From the NCBI GenBank assembly GCA_028345295.1, contig JAOMDA010000004.1, forward strand, positions 20,999-84,998: 64,000 bases of DNA, given 5' to 3'. The translations under genes were made by a program, and so were the position numbers. This DNA comes from Candidatus Nitrosopelagicus sp. (GTDB taxonomy: Archaea > Thermoproteota > Nitrososphaeria > Nitrososphaerales > Nitrosopumilaceae). Below the pieces are notes generated by a model. That model was not told where the DNA came from and ran no database searches. It worked only from the letters and a program-made list of their open reading frames with translations. This document shows positions 50,783-58,088 of this stretch, piece after piece (position 1 is the stretch's first letter; the number at the start of each line of letters is the position of its first letter).

Positions 50783-51006
50783 TCTCTATCTTTTTTGTAA
50801 CTGTGATATCTCTGTAAGTGTGTTCTCATATCCTCCATATTTGAAAAATTTTTGTTACATTCCTTACAATCATATGGTAAATCTTTGAAATGAATTACCT
50901 GAAGATGTTGCATCAGTTCCTCTTTTTTAGAAAATTTCTTATTGCAGCGGTCACATATATTTTTTTTAAAAAAGATCATGTTACTCATTTTTAGCTTTTT
51001 GTTCAT
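50779..51006 (-). CDS. Two-finger C2H2 zinc-finger protein
   Basis: Up to 75 residues; ATGs at 50988 and 50979 are likelier starts because the upstream gene ends at 50981 (ATGAGTAA overlap). Two fingers: CDRCNKKFSKKEELMQHLQVIH and CKECNKNFSNMEDMRTHLQRYH (each C-x2-C-x12-H-x4-H). This is the canonical C2H2 layout, rare in bacteria and common in small archaeal proteins; binding of nucleic acid is likely. It is co-directional and overlapping with the Cys-rich protein gene just upstream. Confidence 0.85.
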   Translation of the reverse strand: MNKKLKMSNMIFFKKNICDRCNKKFSKKEELMQHLQVIHFKDLPYDCKECNKNFSNMEDMRTHLQRYHSYKKDRD

Positions 51007-51391
51007 CCCAGCACTTTCTACAAAGCTGTCCAGATACCTTCCAACCTGATTTTGGATTATATCTAAAGAATCCTAATTTTACACCACATATCGTACAAAA
51101 TGCCTTCTTACTGTTAAAATCAGTTTCCTTTTTATCAAAACATGTTTTACATAACAGACCTTGCATATCCCATTGCCATCGTGGTTCCCAAAGGTCTGTA
51201 ACTTTTTTTTGTGTATTACATGTCATGCATTTTGATTTAATGTTAGAATCATACTCATCCCTCATTCTGTCCATGTAACAGTCACCACAAAGTGGTGATT
51301 CAACATACCATTCTTTTTTTGCTTTATGTTTGTGTTTAGTTTCTTTTTTACAAATTGTGCATATTGAAGATTTTTTACTGAATAATCCCAT
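50981..51391 (-). CDS. Multi-zinc-ribbon protein, MGLF leader
   Basis: 136 residues with C-x2-C pairs: CTICKKETKHKHK, PLCGDCYMDRM, CMTCNTQ, LLCKTCFDKK, FCTICGVK, LCRKCWDEQ. These form three similar units of about 42 residues, each with a Cys pair, a Trp (W in KKEWYVESP, EPRWQWDMQ, SGWKVSGQ) and another Cys pair. This points to a triplicated treble-clef or ribbon domain. The N-terminus MGLFSKKS is shared with other proteins in this window. Likely a zinc-dependent nucleic acid or protein-binding module; function unknown. Coupled to the C2H2 gene. Confidence 0.82.
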   Translation of the reverse strand: MGLFSKKSSICTICKKETKHKHKAKKEWYVESPLCGDCYMDRMRDEYDSNIKSKCMTCNTQKKVTDLWEPRWQWDMQGLLCKTCFDKKETDFNSKKAFCTICGVKLGFFRYNPKSGWKVSGQLCRKCWDEQKAKNE

Positions 51392-51449
51392 ATCAGTTAT
51401 AAAAATTAGTTCTAATTAAATTATGAAAACAATGAAAAAGGAAATTAGA

Positions 51450-51575
51450 TTAGATTTCATTTAGTAGTTTTTCTAGGCCTTGACTAATGTTTAGCATACC
51501 TTTCTTTTTTGCATATTTTTCGATCATTTTGTACTGATCGTTAGTAAAGCAAACTGGCATTGAACGTTTTTCCAT
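51450..51575 (-). CDS. 41-aa ribbon-helix-helix-like protein
   Basis: A very short frame from ATG 51575 to TAA 51450-51452. The product (MEKRSMPVCFTNDQYKMIEKY, then KKKGMLNISQGLEKLLNEI) has one strand and two helices, as in CopG/Arc-type ribbon-helix-helix dimers, with a possible DNA-binding strand RSMPVCF. A minus-strand gttattaaa near 51597-51605 is a fitting TATA box, about 26 bp upstream. No competing frame in the gap. Probably a small regulator. Confidence 0.6.
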   Translation of the reverse strand: MEKRSMPVCFTNDQYKMIEKYAKKKGMLNISQGLEKLLNEI

Positions 51576-51652
51576 AAATATACTAATTTTTCTTTTTTAA
51601 TAACTCTTACTTTATTTTGAAAAACTATATTGATGATAATTAATTGCTTTGT

Positions 51653-52162
51653 ATGGTAAAAATGCTTCAGATTTTAGTTATCGGCAATAATGATAACGGA
51701 TGCACTCCTGAACTTGAAACAATTGCATATGAAGCTGGAAAAGAAGTTGCAAAATCCGGATCAGTTTTGATTACTGGTGGATTGGGCGGTGTAATGAAAG
51801 CCGCATCACATGGGGCAAAAGATGAGGGTGGATTAACTGTTGGTATAATTCCACAAGATGACTCTGCAATGGCAAATGAATTTTGTGACATTGTGATTCC
51901 ATCTGGAATGGGATTGTCAAGAGATTTTCTTAATGCACTTTCTGCAGATGGAGTAATTGTTGTAGGTGGTGGGTCTGGAACATTATCAGAAATTTGTGCT
52001 GCATACATGTACAAAAAACCCATTGCGACGCTAAAGAATTCAGGAGGTATGGCAACAAAGTATTCTGATAAGTATATTGATCATAGGGAAAATGTCAAGA
52101 TTATTGGTTTTGATTCATCAAAAGATGCAGTCAACTATATTTTAGAACAAACTAAATCATAG
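51653..52162 (+). CDS. TIGR00725/LOG-like Rossmann protein
   Basis: 169 residues from ATG 51653; a TTG at 51644 and ATG at 51662 are also in frame. Seen: ILVIGNNDNGCTPEL near the start, VLITGGLGGVMKAASHGAKDEGGLTVGIIP near 40-70 and VIVVGGGSGTLSEICAAYMYKKPI near 105-128, with the GGxGT-E loop. These are the signatures of the SLOG superfamily (LOG-like/TIGR00725), of which some members are cytokinin-riboside phosphoribohydrolases and others bind nucleotides. The precise substrate is unknown. Convergent with the hydroxyacyl-CoA dehydrogenase. Confidence 0.87.
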   Translation: MVKMLQILVIGNNDNGCTPELETIAYEAGKEVAKSGSVLITGGLGGVMKAASHGAKDEGGLTVGIIPQDDSAMANEFCDIVIPSGMGLSRDFLNALSADGVIVVGGGSGTLSEICAAYMYKKPIATLKNSGGMATKYSDKYIDHRENVKIIGFDSSKDAVNYILEQTKS

Positions 52163-53294
52163 ATTTCAATAGTGGATCTGGTCTGTAAAATTCACCATAT
52201 TCCTGTGTAAGCTTGTTTAATTCGTCTATGATATTTTGAATTCCAATATCTTTCGCTGTTTCAAATAATGGTTTTCTAAGTCCAAGACCAAGATTTGCAG
52301 CCTTTTCAATTTCTTCTACATCACTCGCACCGTTTGTAATCAACCATGCTGCATTGTTTAGAACATTTGCTACAAGCTGGATTGGATTACATTTCTGTGC
52401 TAACTCTTCAGAAAGTTCTACTCTTTCATATTTGTCATCCGAATACTTGTAATATCCTTCTCCTGATTTCTGTCCCAATTTTTTCTCATCAAACATTTTT
52501 TCAACTGTTTTATGTGGATTAATTACTTTTTTGTCACGTAAATGCATCTCAATAGTTGCCTTGTGAATTACATCCATTCCGGTAAAGTCTGCCAGTTCAA
52601 ATATTCCCATAGGAAAACCAAGCTTGAATTTTACAGCAGAGTCAATCTCTTCAAGTGTTGCGCCTGTTCTGTCTTGCAGATAGCATGCTTCATGAACCAT
52701 TGGTATGAATAATCTATTTATGATAAATCCTGGAACGTCTTTTCTACATAATACTACCTGCTTGTTTATCGATTTTACAAATTCTTGTGTAAGATCAGTT
52801 ATTTCTTGTGCAGTTTTCTCACCTGGAATCACTTCAACTAGTTTCATAAGTTGTGGTGGATTGAAAAAATGAATTCCAATAAATTTTTCAGGACGAGATG
52901 TTGTGTTTGCGATCTCTGTAATTGGTAATGTGCTTGTGTTTGATGCAAAGATTACTTCTGGCTTCGCGACTTTATCAAGTTCGGCATAAACCTTTTTTTT
53001 TAAATCCATTATTTCAGGCACTACTTCAATTACTAATTCAGCATCTTTAACTGCGTCATTCAAATTTACAACTGGTGAGATTCTTGAAAAAATAGCATCG
53101 CCTTCTTCTTTTGGTATCTTATTTTTTGTTACAAGTTTATCTAAACTCCAGCGAATTTTTTCCATTGCTTTGTCTAAAAATTCCTGCTTGATGTCACGTA
53201 GTACAACAGTGTATCCTGCAGTAGCAGAAACCTGGGCAATCCCATGACCCATAACTCCAGAGCCTAAAACTGTTATATTTTTAATATTCAACAA
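52152..53294 (-). CDS. 3-Hydroxyacyl-CoA dehydrogenase; candidate 3-hydroxybutyryl-CoA dehydrogenase of the 3HP/4HB cycle
   Basis: 380 residues. NAD-binding domain with TVLGSGVMGHGIAQVSATAGY near 9-29, and the catalytic region IFASNTSTLPITEIA near 113-127 and GIHFFNPPQLMKLVEVIPG near 140-158 (His). The C-terminal all-helical 3HCDH domain (about 185-380) has DVPGFIINRLFIPMVHEACYL. No fused hydratase. In autotrophic Thaumarchaeota this type oxidises 3-hydroxybutyryl-CoA in the regeneration branch of the 3-hydroxypropionate/4-hydroxybutyrate cycle; that assignment follows family knowledge. Start TTG 53294, or TTG 53291 one codon later. Confidence 0.92.
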   Translation of the reverse strand: MLNIKNITVLGSGVMGHGIAQVSATAGYTVVLRDIKQEFLDKAMEKIRWSLDKLVTKNKIPKEEGDAIFSRISPVVNLNDAVKDAELVIEVVPEIMDLKKKVYAELDKVAKPEVIFASNTSTLPITEIANTTSRPEKFIGIHFFNPPQLMKLVEVIPGEKTAQEITDLTQEFVKSINKQVVLCRKDVPGFIINRLFIPMVHEACYLQDRTGATLEEIDSAVKFKLGFPMGIFELADFTGMDVIHKATIEMHLRDKKVINPHKTVEKMFDEKKLGQKSGEGYYKYSDDKYERVELSEELAQKCNPIQLVANVLNNAAWLITNGASDVEEIEKAANLGLGLRKPLFETAKDIGIQNIIDELNKLTQEYGEFYRPDPLLKSMI

Positions 53295-53312
53295 TCCTTA
53301 TTCTGAAATACC

Positions 53313-53321
53313 TTTTATAAG
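53313..53321. promoter_or_regulatory. Symmetric TATA element between two divergent genes
   Basis: ttttataag with the palindromic core ttataa at 53315-53320. It lies 25-26 bp before the C2H2 ATG at 53343 and 24-27 bp before the TTG pair 53294/53291 of the dehydrogenase. No other TATA candidate exists in the 48-bp gap. Confidence 0.5.
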
Positions 53322-53342
53322 CTCATTCAAATTGTATATGAT

Positions 53343-53513
53343 ATGGGTCTATTTGGAAAGGATAAAAAAAGTGATCAGACCAAATGCAAAGAATGTGGTT
53401 TGGAATTACATCAACCAGAAAGACTTGAACGACATATGAAAAAAGCACATGGTAATGTACCTGAAAAAAAGCCTGACACTAGTGGTGGTGTTCAAGAAGG
53501 CGGTATGTGGTAA
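53343..53513 (+). CDS. 56-aa single C2H2 zinc-finger protein, MGLF leader
   Basis: A short frame from ATG 53343 to TAA 53511-53513. The product starts MGLFGKDKKSDQTKCKECG and continues LELHQPERLERHMKKAHG, giving one C2H2 finger (C-x2-C-x12-H-x4-H), and ends with a Gly-rich tail (GGVQEGGMW). The MGLFGK leader and the finger resemble the gene at 59557-59751. Supported by a TATA element at 53313-53321 at the right distance. Overlaps the next gene's GTG by 7 bp, so the two are co-translated. Confidence 0.8.
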   Translation: MGLFGKDKKSDQTKCKECGLELHQPERLERHMKKAHGNVPEKKPDTSGGVQEGGMW

Positions 53514-53821
53514 ATTTATTATTAGAAAATTTTAGATTAACATTATTGGAATTATCTGATGGTCAAAAGTATGCGATTGTCTTTTTAGGTGCACTTGCAG
53601 TGGCAGGAATTGTTTTAGGAACAATGGTTTTCCCTTTTTGGAATTTTATTCGTGAAGATATTATAGAGGAAGTTGAAATTTTTGAATCTGCAAATGGTAA
53701 TTGTTATGTAGACACACTAGATGGAATTCCAAAAACTATAGAAAACTGTAATCTTCCTATAGGAACTGCGGTCACTGTTAAATATGGTGAAGGTTTACCA
53801 TGGGCAATAATTGAACCGTAA
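53507..53821 (+). CDS. Small single-pass membrane protein
   Basis: 104 residues from GTG 53507. One membrane helix at about 22-42 (YAIVFLGALAVAGIVLGTMVF), then an acidic stretch (REDIIEEVEIFES) and a small soluble part (GNCYVDTLDGIPKTIENCNLPIGTAVTVKYGEGLPWAII) with two cysteines that could pair. Probably exported C-terminus. Unknown function. Overlaps the C2H2 gene by 7 bp and is followed after 8 bp by the HIT gene. Confidence 0.68.
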   Translation: MVNLLLENFRLTLLELSDGQKYAIVFLGALAVAGIVLGTMVFPFWNFIREDIIEEVEIFESANGNCYVDTLDGIPKTIENCNLPIGTAVTVKYGEGLPWAIIEP

Positions 53822-53829
53822 GATTAGAT

Positions 53830-54252
53830 TTGGTGAATGACTTGTCTTGTATTTTTTGTAAAATAGCATCAAAAGAAATTCCAATCAAAATATTAGCTGA
53901 AACAGAATCATGTATAGGATTTTTAGATGCATTTCCTTTGGCAAAAGGTCATACATTAATTATTCCAAAAAACCATTATGAGAAGATCCAGGATCTACCA
54001 GCAGATGTTAATAACGAACTTTTTTCCATAGTACATAGGTTGATTTCTAAAGTTGATTCTTTGACTGGTGCAACACTGGTTGCAATTCATAACGGTAAAG
54101 ATAGTGGACAGGAAATACCACATGTTCATGTTCATTTGATTCCAAGAAGTAGAGATGATTCTGCAGGTGCAGTACATTCTATGTTTTCAAAAAAACCAGA
54201 ATTATCTGAATCTGAAATTAATGAATTATGCACTAAATTGAGAATTACCTAG
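53830..54252 (+). CDS. HIT-family hydrolase
   Basis: 140 residues from TTG 53830 (GTG 53833 also possible). Seen: CIFCKIASKEIPIKILAE near 7-24, where the paired cysteines resemble the zinc site of many HIT proteins; FLDAFPLAKGHTLIIPKNHYEKI near 33-55; and the HIT triad HVHVHLIPRS near 98-107. The family cleaves nucleoside phosphoramidates and Ap4A-type dinucleotides. Convergent with the DnaJ-Fer gene, overlapping by 4 bp. Confidence 0.94.
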   Translation: MVNDLSCIFCKIASKEIPIKILAETESCIGFLDAFPLAKGHTLIIPKNHYEKIQDLPADVNNELFSIVHRLISKVDSLTGATLVAIHNGKDSGQEIPHVHVHLIPRSRDDSAGAVHSMFSKKPELSESEINELCTKLRIT

Positions 54253-54926
54253 TAAGGAAATATTCTTTGATTATTATCTAAATCATCAACAATAATTGCT
54301 TTTGTAGGGCATGTTTCAGCAGCATTAATAATTTTTAGATTTTTTGAACCCTTGGAATTATAGACTCTAGATTTTGGATTCATAGTAGTTGTTTTATCAA
54401 CAGTAAATACATTTGGAGCAATTGTCTCACAACTACAACATCCAATGCAAAGTGATGGGTCAACTCTAACTGATAAATCAATTTCCGGTTTTTCTTTTAC
54501 ATTACTCGCTTGCTGCTCATGCATATCTTCATTTTTAGTTGATTCATATTTTTTCCAAAAGTCTTGCTCATATTTTTTCCACCAATCTTTATCTTCCTCA
54601 AATTCTTTAGTAAACCTACTCCAATCTTCTTCAGGTGAATTATTTCTGTGATTTTTCTCATTTTTTCTGTAAAAGTTATCCCTTGAGTTCTTTACGTCTT
54701 CACGTGTGTGTACGGTTGATTCTTTCCCATGTTTATCTGCGGATTTGTGTTGGTCTTTTAGAAAATAATATGCCTCAGTTATCACCTTGAATTTTTTTCC
54801 ATCAGATTCTTTTTCATTTTTATCTGGGTGTAATTCTAATGCTAGTCTTCTGTACGCATATCGAATTTCTTCATATGTTGGATTTTCTTTTAAGAGTAAA
54901 ATTTGACGTGCTTGTTTTGTGTTCAA
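54249..54926 (-). CDS. DnaJ-ferredoxin fusion protein (DnaJ-Fer)
   Basis: 225 residues. N-terminal J domain (about 5-65: ILLLKENPTYEEIRYAYRRLAL, HPD at 33-35, KVITEAYYFLKD) that would stimulate DnaK. The middle (70-150) is charged and low in order. The C-terminal ferredoxin domain (150-225) has CIGCCSC (Cys160, 163, 164, 166) and later CPTKAI, matching one [4Fe-4S] cluster with a spare Cys. DnaJ-Fer proteins occur in plant chloroplasts and Thaumarchaeota and have been attributed to horizontal transfer from green plants or algae; I state this from published knowledge. Convergent with the HIT gene; 41 bp from the next minus-strand gene. Confidence 0.92.
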   Translation of the reverse strand: MNTKQARQILLLKENPTYEEIRYAYRRLALELHPDKNEKESDGKKFKVITEAYYFLKDQHKSADKHGKESTVHTREDVKNSRDNFYRKNEKNHRNNSPEEDWSRFTKEFEEDKDWWKKYEQDFWKKYESTKNEDMHEQQASNVKEKPEIDLSVRVDPSLCIGCCSCETIAPNVFTVDKTTTMNPKSRVYNSKGSKNLKIINAAETCPTKAIIVDDLDNNQRIFPY

Positions 54927-54967
54927 CTATCTAACATACGACTTTATACGATAAAAAGATACTTGGA

Positions 54968-55327
54968 TCAAATTACTACTTCATCGTCTTTTTTCCATGC
55001 TGGATCCACTATACATAGAACTTTTAGTATTACACTTCCAGTATTTTCCAAGTATTGTAAAGAAAAAGGAGGAACAAAAATTGATTGATACTCTTCAATT
55101 AAAATTGGCTTACCATCTATATGTAATACTCCCTTTCCTTCTAATACAAAATAGACCTCAGATGTTTTCATTTTATGTAGTTTTGATTTTTTACCTGGCT
55201 GAAGAGTAGATTGTGCTAGACTGTATCTAATTCCATCTAGTGTGTTATGTGGATGAAAGATTTGTCTAATTTCAGTATCTTCATCAGCATGAATAGGTTT
55301 TATGTCTTGAATTTTTTTTGAAATCAT
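54968..55327 (-). CDS. Cupin-fold protein with degraded metal site
   Basis: 119 residues, single cupin barrel. The layout (LQPGKKSKLHKMKTSEVYFVLEGKGVLHIDGKP near 42-73, then YQSIFVPPFSLQYLENTGSVILKVLCIV) is that of mannose-6-phosphate-isomerase-type cupins. The motif 1 pair H-x-H is H-K-M (second His lost), and the second motif, usually P..H...N, lacks the His, so metal binding is doubtful. It is 1 bp overlapped with the upstream cupin gene (stop/start fused) and very likely works with it. Confidence 0.82.
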   Translation of the reverse strand: MISKKIQDIKPIHADEDTEIRQIFHPHNTLDGIRYSLAQSTLQPGKKSKLHKMKTSEVYFVLEGKGVLHIDGKPILIEEYQSIFVPPFSLQYLENTGSVILKVLCIVDPAWKKDDEVVI

Positions 55328-55791
55328 TATTTTAATCTCTGTGTAACTTTTGTTTGGAAATCAGATTCATACCATGTTGTTGTTGGCTCAACATTATTTT
55401 TTGGAAATGAATTAATTGCAATATGTGCAAAATCAGTTTTTTTTGTTGCAGCACCATGCATATGAAGAGTTTTAGCAGGAATATAGACACAATCACCTAC
55501 TCTTAGATTAATGGTTTTAGTTTTTTTAATTTTGAAATTAGTTTTACTCGTACTAAGTTTTCTATATACTGAAAGACTACCATTTCCTTTAGTAACAATT
55601 AATGTCTGACCACCACTATGAAAATGTAATTTTGTTTTGGTTCCACACTTAAATGTAACATGATAAATTTTCTCATTTTTTGGTTTGATTGCGGCTGAGA
55701 TGTCTTTAGCAATAACTTTACCAGTAAAATAATTTGATTTTGCTTTTTTACTTGGAATACCACCCCTAGAGAAAATATTTTCTTTATTCAC
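55327..55791 (-). CDS. Cupin-fold protein with intact-looking metal site
   Basis: 154 residues, one cupin barrel. CGTKTKLHFHSGGQTLIVTKGNGSLSVYRK near 50-79 contains the H-x-H pair and a Gln in the place of the usual Glu; VGDCVYIPAKTLHMHGA near 98-114 contains the third His. Metal-dependent activity is plausible. Coupled to the smaller cupin downstream (one-base overlap), suggesting a heteromeric pair with one catalytic and one degenerate subunit. Substrate unknown. Confidence 0.85.
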   Translation of the reverse strand: MNKENIFSRGGIPSKKAKSNYFTGKVIAKDISAAIKPKNEKIYHVTFKCGTKTKLHFHSGGQTLIVTKGNGSLSVYRKLSTSKTNFKIKKTKTINLRVGDCVYIPAKTLHMHGAATKKTDFAHIAINSFPKNNVEPTTTWYESDFQTKVTQRLK

Positions 55792-55872
55792 ATCATAGAA
55801 AAGTTAGGTATGAGTATATGTTTTGTCGTTTAGATTAATTTAAAAATATGTGAGACAATAACACATATCTAA

Positions 55873-56577
55873 TTGAAAAACATTAATTCAAATTCTAAAG
55901 TTATCGTATTAAAGCCATCTTTAGATTATGATGAAATTGTTGATATGGTTGATTCTAGAAAAGTAAAGTTATTTCAAACTTTACTACAAAAACCGAAAAG
56001 AAGTGATATACATATTCATTCAACTAAATTATTTTTTGAGGCATTTTTACTTTTATCTGGAAGGTATACAGCAGATTTTATACGCGAAGTAGATCATACC
56101 ATTACAGTAGATAAAAATGTCAAGGAAATAATTATTGATGGACAAACTTATCCTGTGATACAGAAAAAGGGTGTGTTAAGTAAATTAGGGCCTAGTCGAA
56201 AGAATAAGGTTCGTTTAGATGTGCAGGAACGATTAGTTATTGAAAATGAAGATGATATAGCATTTGATCACCATGGTAAGGAAGTTAATTTATCATACAA
56301 AACCACAGCTAAATTAATCGAAAAATATCCCAAAAGAATTTTAGATGATAATAAAGATAATGTAAAAAAACCAGAGATAACAATTGATGGTGCAATAAAA
56401 AAATTAACTACAAAATTAAAGAAGCCTACAGAATCTGGAATTAAATCGTTAAAAGAGGATGTTAAGATTAATGATATTCTGGAAGTATATGTTCCAATCT
56501 ATGAATCAAGGCTAATAGGACCAAAAAAGAAAATTAAATTATTAAGAATTGATGCTGTACGTAAAAAAATTATTTAA
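55873..56577 (+). CDS. Conserved-looking 234-aa protein, unknown function
   Basis: Basic, lysine-rich soluble protein from TTG 55873. It starts with SKVIVLKPSLDYDEIVDMVDSRKV, has a middle part (YPVIQKKGVLSKLGPSRKNKVRLDVQE) and ends with a beta-rich segment (DILEVYVPIYESRLIGPKKKIKLLRIDAVRKKI) of the kind seen at the C-terminus of several archaeal cell-surface or processing-associated proteins. No catalytic motif or membrane helix recognised. Divergent from the cupin pair; convergent with the TPR gene, one base apart. Confidence 0.72.
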   Translation: MKNINSNSKVIVLKPSLDYDEIVDMVDSRKVKLFQTLLQKPKRSDIHIHSTKLFFEAFLLLSGRYTADFIREVDHTITVDKNVKEIIIDGQTYPVIQKKGVLSKLGPSRKNKVRLDVQERLVIENEDDIAFDHHGKEVNLSYKTTAKLIEKYPKRILDDNKDNVKKPEITIDGAIKKLTTKLKKPTESGIKSLKEDVKINDILEVYVPIYESRLIGPKKKIKLLRIDAVRKKII

Positions 56578-56578
56578 T

Positions 56579-57403
56579 CTATTTTATAATATCTTCAAAT
56601 TCAGGTGTGCCAAAGAATTTTTCAAAAACTTTTTCCTTAAGTGCCCATTGTTTTATGACCTTTGATTGCTTTGTAGCTATTCTTAGCAGTTCTAATGCCT
56701 CGCCTGTTTGATCTAGTGCAGCTTTACTTCTTGATTTTGCATAGATTACATTTGCATTATTTCTAAATTTTTCATGTTTTTCCATTATAGTATCAAACAC
56801 CTTCACTGCTTGTTCATGTCTTTCAAGTTCTGCAAGTTGAACCCCTGTTTGAAAATATGCATCAAGATGATGTCTATTATGTCTATGAACATTCTGAAAA
56901 CAATTTAGAGATTCTTCATGCTTTTTCATTTTTCCAAGAACTATACCCTTGTAAAATCTGGGATTGTCTTTTTTTGGATCTAGTTTAATTGCTTCGTCTA
57001 AACATTTCAATGCTTCATCAGGGCGTAATTTTTTATCTAGTAAAACTCCTTTGTTGTAATGTGCTGCAGCATATTTTGGGTCTACATTAACTGCCTTGTC
57101 ATACCATTCTAGCGCTTCATCCGTGTCACCAAGTTCTGCCAATGATATAGCTCTATTGTTATAGGATGGTGCATCTTTTGCATCAATTTCTATTACTTTA
57201 TCAAAACAAGTAATGGCGTCTTGGTATTTTCTCATTTGATTTAATGCAATACCTTGGTTATAAAGTGCCGAGATATTTTTTGGGTCAGATTTTAATGCTT
57301 TTTTAAACAAATTTACAGCTGATTTTGGTTTATTCTGTTGTAGCATTGCTAAACCCTGATAGACATAATCTTCTGGATTTTTTGAATTTCCAAATAGTCC
57401 CAT
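56579..57403 (-). CDS. TPR-repeat protein with MGLF leader
   Basis: 274 residues, about seven TPR units (LAMLQQNKPKSAVNLFKKAL; ALYNQGIALNQMRKYQDAITCFDKV; SYNNRAISLAELGDTDEALEWYDKAV; AHYNKGVLLDKKLRPDEALKCLDEAI; RFYKGIVLGKMKKHEESLNCFQNV; others). It is a scaffold, partner unknown. It starts MGLFGNSKN, matching the leader of three zinc-finger proteins in this window. It is 21 bp from the AMMECR1 gene on the same strand, so may be co-transcribed with it. Confidence 0.92.
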   Translation of the reverse strand: MGLFGNSKNPEDYVYQGLAMLQQNKPKSAVNLFKKALKSDPKNISALYNQGIALNQMRKYQDAITCFDKVIEIDAKDAPSYNNRAISLAELGDTDEALEWYDKAVNVDPKYAAAHYNKGVLLDKKLRPDEALKCLDEAIKLDPKKDNPRFYKGIVLGKMKKHEESLNCFQNVHRHNRHHLDAYFQTGVQLAELERHEQAVKVFDTIMEKHEKFRNNANVIYAKSRSKAALDQTGEALELLRIATKQSKVIKQWALKEKVFEKFFGTPEFEDIIK

Positions 57404-57424
57404 GTATATATTGAAATTTATTCT

Positions 57425-58033
57425 CTATTGAAACTTTTCTCGAATAATCTCACCATTAGGTAATATTTCACGGAATATTGCTCCTTGAAACTTTGATATT
57501 TTTGTAGTTTTATCTTTCCATGAATAATTAGGAAGTCCTGCTTTATGACATGTGTGATTTAGAAAATCTTCAACATTCCAGTTATTTTCTACTGGAACTT
57601 GGGGCAAAAGCAGTCCTGATTGAAAGTCTTTTTCTATCATCAATCCATCTCTACCAATTTTTATTGCGTGAATGATTTCATCTAGAGAATCTGCAGAAAT
57701 TTCTTTAGTGTCGCTAAGTACGGTCACTTCAAAAACTAAATCATCTAATTCATCTTGTGTAACAGATGAAAATCTTGGATCATCTGTTGACGCAGAAATT
57801 GCTGCATCAGTTAATGCATCTGATAATTTTTTTATTGCCAGTGGAAATCCTATACATCCTCTAAGTCCATATTTATCATTGATTGTGACAAATACACCTG
57901 CATTAAAACTAAATTTTTCCTTAAAGATTTGATCAGAAACTTTGTTGTTGTTTGTAATATATTCAGTGACAGTGGCTCTTGCCATTTTTACTAGAATTGC
58001 TCCATCTTCATCTGAAATATCTTGAAAGTTCAT
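57425..58033 (-). CDS. AMMECR1-domain protein (AmmeMemoRadiSam system protein A)
   Basis: 202 residues of the AMMECR1 family: the conserved GLRGCIGFPL near 56-65, ISASTDDPRFSSVTQDELDDLVFEVTVLSD near 80-109, KIGRDGLMIEKDFQSGLLLPQVP near 125-147, and ending W..KTTKISKFQG. The biochemical role is still unclear. In many prokaryotes it occurs with Memo and a radical-SAM enzyme; here the radical-SAM gene is divergent 56 bp away, but Memo is not in the window. The intact RGCIGF motif fits the family. Confidence 0.93.
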   Translation of the reverse strand: MNFQDISDEDGAILVKMARATVTEYITNNNKVSDQIFKEKFSFNAGVFVTINDKYGLRGCIGFPLAIKKLSDALTDAAISASTDDPRFSSVTQDELDDLVFEVTVLSDTKEISADSLDEIIHAIKIGRDGLMIEKDFQSGLLLPQVPVENNWNVEDFLNHTCHKAGLPNYSWKDKTTKISKFQGAIFREILPNGEIIREKFQ

Positions 58034-58088
58034 CTTAGTTCAATATACTACTACTAAACGTTATATTCAAAAATTACTTTCCATTATC

